From the NCBI GenBank assembly GCA_022829145.1, contig CM040746.1, forward strand, positions 34,174,712-34,238,711: a DNA stretch of 64,000 nt. Direction: 5' to 3'. The stretch comes from Albula goreensis. Lineage: Eukaryota > Chordata > Actinopteri > Albuliformes > Albulidae. The translations under genes and the position numbers were made by a program. The notes beneath the pieces were generated by a model. The model saw only the letters and a program-made list of their open reading frames with translations. It searched no databases and was not told where the DNA came from. Positions within the stretch are counted from its first letter, which is position 1; each line of letters begins with the position of its first letter. Positions 14,197-64,000 of this stretch are shown in pieces.

Positions 14197-15214
14197 ATTG
14201 TGTACATAATATACAAATACACCATTTGTATTGTTCCAAACATCTATGCCTAAATATCACATACGGGGATTAAAAGGAGAAGAAAATAAATAAAAATGGC
14301 AATCTAATTGAGGTAAATGGTAGATGCAGAGATGCTAAAGGTATTAATTGCATTTTCTTTTTTTTTTTTTTAAAAAAGCCTGACTAAAAAAACCCTCCGA
14401 AGTGTTGCTTGACAAAGTATACAAACTTACGCAGGCCTGAAGACAAGGAGAGGGGTGTTCCATACTGGTTTGTATTCAAATTACACTCATGTGATCAGCA
14501 CATTGTGCTAATATTCAAAGTAAAGAGACTTTCAGCTGTTTACTGAAAATACACAGTAAGAAAACCAAAATGGCAAGTTGAAACACTAGGACTAGAACAT
14601 ATCTAGGCAGTACAACAAAAAAATATCTATGCAGGCATATTTCTTAAATCTTTTCGATGGGTCCTCTTTTTTGACGGTGATTGACAGGGGAAAATGTGGA
14701 AATTAAAAGCTGGTGTAGTACGCGAGTGCGCTGGGTGGAAGCGGCTCTCTAGTGTGTTGCAGCCCACAGCAGAGAATTCTGTAGAGAAGAAATTGTACCT
14801 CTTTCAGATTAATTGTACATACTGCACTACTCACTTTTAAAATGATGGTCTTTTGATTAATAAAAATGTACCTATTGCAGCTAGCACTGGCACAGAGAAC
14901 TTGCAAAGAGTAAAACAAAAGTGTTATGATTGAGAGATATATATCTAAAGCCATGTAAAACATACAGAGTCTAAACCTCAGATTTGTTCTTGTGCAAAGT
15001 TTGAGAAATGTTTGCAAAATACTGAGCTGGACTGCACAGCTCAGAAATATGGTACCCACTGGCAACTTTAAGAGCTGAGAAACAAGGTGTGACATATAAA
15101 AATATGGACAAAAAAATCTGTCAAAAAAACATTTTACAAGTCAATCACCTGGAACAGCACAGAAAAACAGCTGGCCTGAGAACATTTTGAGAGGTTGCAG
15201 GCACTTTACCTTGA

Positions 15215-15489
15215 CAACAGTACATTCTGCAGCTTTATTTGCAAATAATTACTCAAACTGAATAATTCATGTTAATGTTTATGTTTATCTCACTTCCTCA
15301 AACCTTATAACATAAGTTATCTCCAAGAGGTAGCATCCAGTGTATGTCATACATTTTTATCTAACAGCAAAGATGAAGATTATATGGAGGCAGACAGCAA
15401 AACTTTGTGAATTTGCTGTTGAAAATTTAGAATGACATGTCTGGCCTTGCCAGCAGTTTCATCAGATGGGTGCAATATGCTGTGTTTAA
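15215..15489 (-). other. thoc2: Candidate terminal 3' UTR exon of THOC2
   Basis: On the minus strand, tttttctttccgtag at 15,490-15,504 is a good acceptor with no coding sequence after it. An AATAAA lies at 15,234-15,239. Together these could make a 3' UTR exon of about 270 nt spliced to exon 30. This is inference only; longer transcripts ending at another AATAAA (14,191-14,196) are equally possible. Confidence 0.35.
15234..15239 (-). terminator. Candidate poly(A) signal AATAAA for THOC2
   Basis: This is a canonical hexamer on the minus strand, 690 bases past the TGA stop. It is followed within 30 bases by the GT-containing sequence TGTACTGTTGTC. Confidence 0.35.
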
Positions 15490-15925
15490 CTACGGAAAGA
15501 AAAACTGTGGTTAGATTTTATGTATTTTTCTGTTACATACAAATTTGTGCGTCAACAAATCAACACGTCGATCACCAAAAAACTTCAATCAAATAAAAGA
15601 TGAAGTTCAAATTAATTTTACTTTGTAAAAAAATATTTCAGTTTTTTTTGTGGGGGAGCCCAATTTCAGTCCTGGGGGGGGGGGGCTTTTGCTAATGTTT
15701 TTTTGACCTGTTTCAGAAGCCAGTAGTTACTGGCAACAATGTCCAAACATTCTAACTCCAGAGAATTCTGATCCCAAGGAAATGGCAAAAACCTGCAGCC
15801 CCAGTTGCCCCTAAGGCCAAAGATTTGACTGGATCTAAGCTTCCAGGGCCGTTTAAAAACGTCAGCAGCCCTGGATTGATGTGAGCTGGTTGCTACCCCA
15901 CTTACCTTGGCTTCGTCAGTGGGCA

Positions 15926-62987
<47,062 letters not shown>

Positions 62988-64000
62988 CTGGGGGAGGTCA
63001 AAGGTCAGTATTGCAGGGGGTCAAGTGATCAGGATCTCGGAGTAGGAGAACTGATGTAGGATAAACTGTCTTTTTTAAGCCATTACGGATAACTTCAGGA
63101 AATGGGGAGGGTCATGGTTTTGTATTCAGAAAGTTCAAAAAGCATGCAGTTAGAGCAAGCAAGAGTAGCTGCTTCTTTCACCCATTCTACAACCGAACTG
63201 GCTGGGTCAATTAAATCGCATTACAGTGGAAGACATGAGCATATGCAGGCTAGCACTTAGTGCAGTTTATCAGTCAACATAAACATAGAGGAGATCACAG
63301 GACCAGCTATTTTTCACAACATCCACATGATAATTTGCGAGCCAGTGATAACTAGCTTGCATGTGCAAAGTAATAACTACGGAGGTGGCTTAATCAGCCT
63401 CGATTAAAACACCCTGCAATATCAAATGCTCTGTACAAGGGTGCGAAATACCCAGGCGAACAGCGCTGGGAGTAATGTATTCTGATCACATTCAGTTTGA
63501 GATGCTCTGCAGCAGCTGAACAGTGTGAAACTGTAAATTTGCTCTGTGGATACTTGTTGGCTTCGCTGTTCACATTTTTCCTATACTCCCAATCCTATGC
63601 TCTGCAACAGAGTGTAAAATATGGAGCCCAGCAGTGTGAAATTGTAAATGTGCCCAGCGCACACTTCACCATTCACATTTTTAGAGCTGAGATACGGGTG
63701 CCAAGGAGTCAATGAGTGTCCCTTCATCTTTATTTATTTATTTTTTTTTTAACTACCCCAATCCTTGTTAGTGGTGAGAGTCATATGGGAAACGCTGCTT
63801 GCTTCATGCGTCTGAATGCGGGAGGAGCAATGCGGATGGAGGCTCACGCAAACTGCGGAGGCCTTTTGACATGTCGAGCCTTTTGACATACCCAACGCGT
63901 CCGCGCGAGGCAGAGAACGCTCCGTGTGAGATTAAATAAATGCATGCTCCTCTGACCCACTTCTCTAAAGCTTCTTGAAGCCAAGAAGGGCCATGAGAAT
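62988..64000 (-). other. Intron upstream of window exon 1 (partial)
   Basis: No further THOC2 exon could be recognised up to the edge of the window. The stretch holds two copies of a roughly 90-base unit at 63,486-63,690 and a CpG-rich patch at about 63,780-63,930. That patch contains the 12-mer GCCTTTTGACAT twice within 30 bases. Confidence 0.5.
63486..63690. repeat. Two-copy imperfect tandem repeat (about 90 bp unit)
   Basis: Both halves contain, in the same order, ATGCTCTGCA, CAGTGTGAAA and a GTAAAT motif, and they end in TTCACATTTTT. The copies have diverged by several substitutions and small indels, so the duplication is not recent. Confidence 0.6.

Noticed and set aside
14703..15095. 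130-codon minus-strand open frame downstream of THOC2
   Set aside because: It lies in the likely 3' UTR or beyond, with a composition typical of AT-rich non-coding sequence and no similarity I recognise.

Overview
The window looks like nuclear DNA from a ray-finned fish. It holds split vertebrate-type exons with GT-AG borders, tRNA-derived SINE remnants of a common teleost type, a Tc1/mariner-like miniature element, and many CA, GA, TA and poly-A tracts. No bacterial, viral, rRNA, tRNA-gene or CRISPR structure is visible. The species cannot be named from what I can see.

Only one protein-coding gene can be supported: THOC2, the large scaffold subunit of the THO/TREX mRNA-export complex. It lies on the minus strand from the high-coordinate edge down to about 15.2-15.9 kb. 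I place 29 coding exons between 62,987 and 16,172 plus one further 3' exon at 15,906-15,959. The 29 exons join in frame into 1,314 codons plus a stop. Exon junctions were placed by reading GT/AG borders and checking phase and similarity to vertebrate THOC2 as I know it. The first roughly 290-300 residues and the promoter lie beyond position 64,000. The exons fall in groups: a helical core (62,987-31,327), then a long Lys/Glu/Asp/Ser-rich, probably disordered tail (29,111-16,172). The tail is encoded by many small exons, including a 36-nt in-frame microexon.

The end of the gene has an unusual structure. The conserved carboxyl end (His-Lys-Ser-Ser-Asp-Lys-His-Arg-stop) sits in its own exon at 15,926-15,959. 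No good GT donor in the preceding exon reaches it in frame. A GC donor or a weak GT donor would, and otherwise the preceding exon reads to its own TAG.

From 1 to about 15.2 kb there is no supportable gene. This stretch holds simple repeats, old interspersed repeats, a CpG-rich non-repetitive patch near 12 kb, and a plus-strand poly(A)-signal context near 1.7 kb. The latter could be the 3' end of a convergent neighbour; in human, GRIA3 converges on THOC2, so gria3 is the natural guess. The introns carry most of the oddities: a minisatellite that ends beside a splice donor, a (TC)n tract serving as a polypyrimidine tract, a CA-rich intron, a decayed 55-bp tandem array, and duplicated repeats whose copies differ in CpG decay. 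I found no convincing new biological system; the findings are candidate splicing and repeat features.
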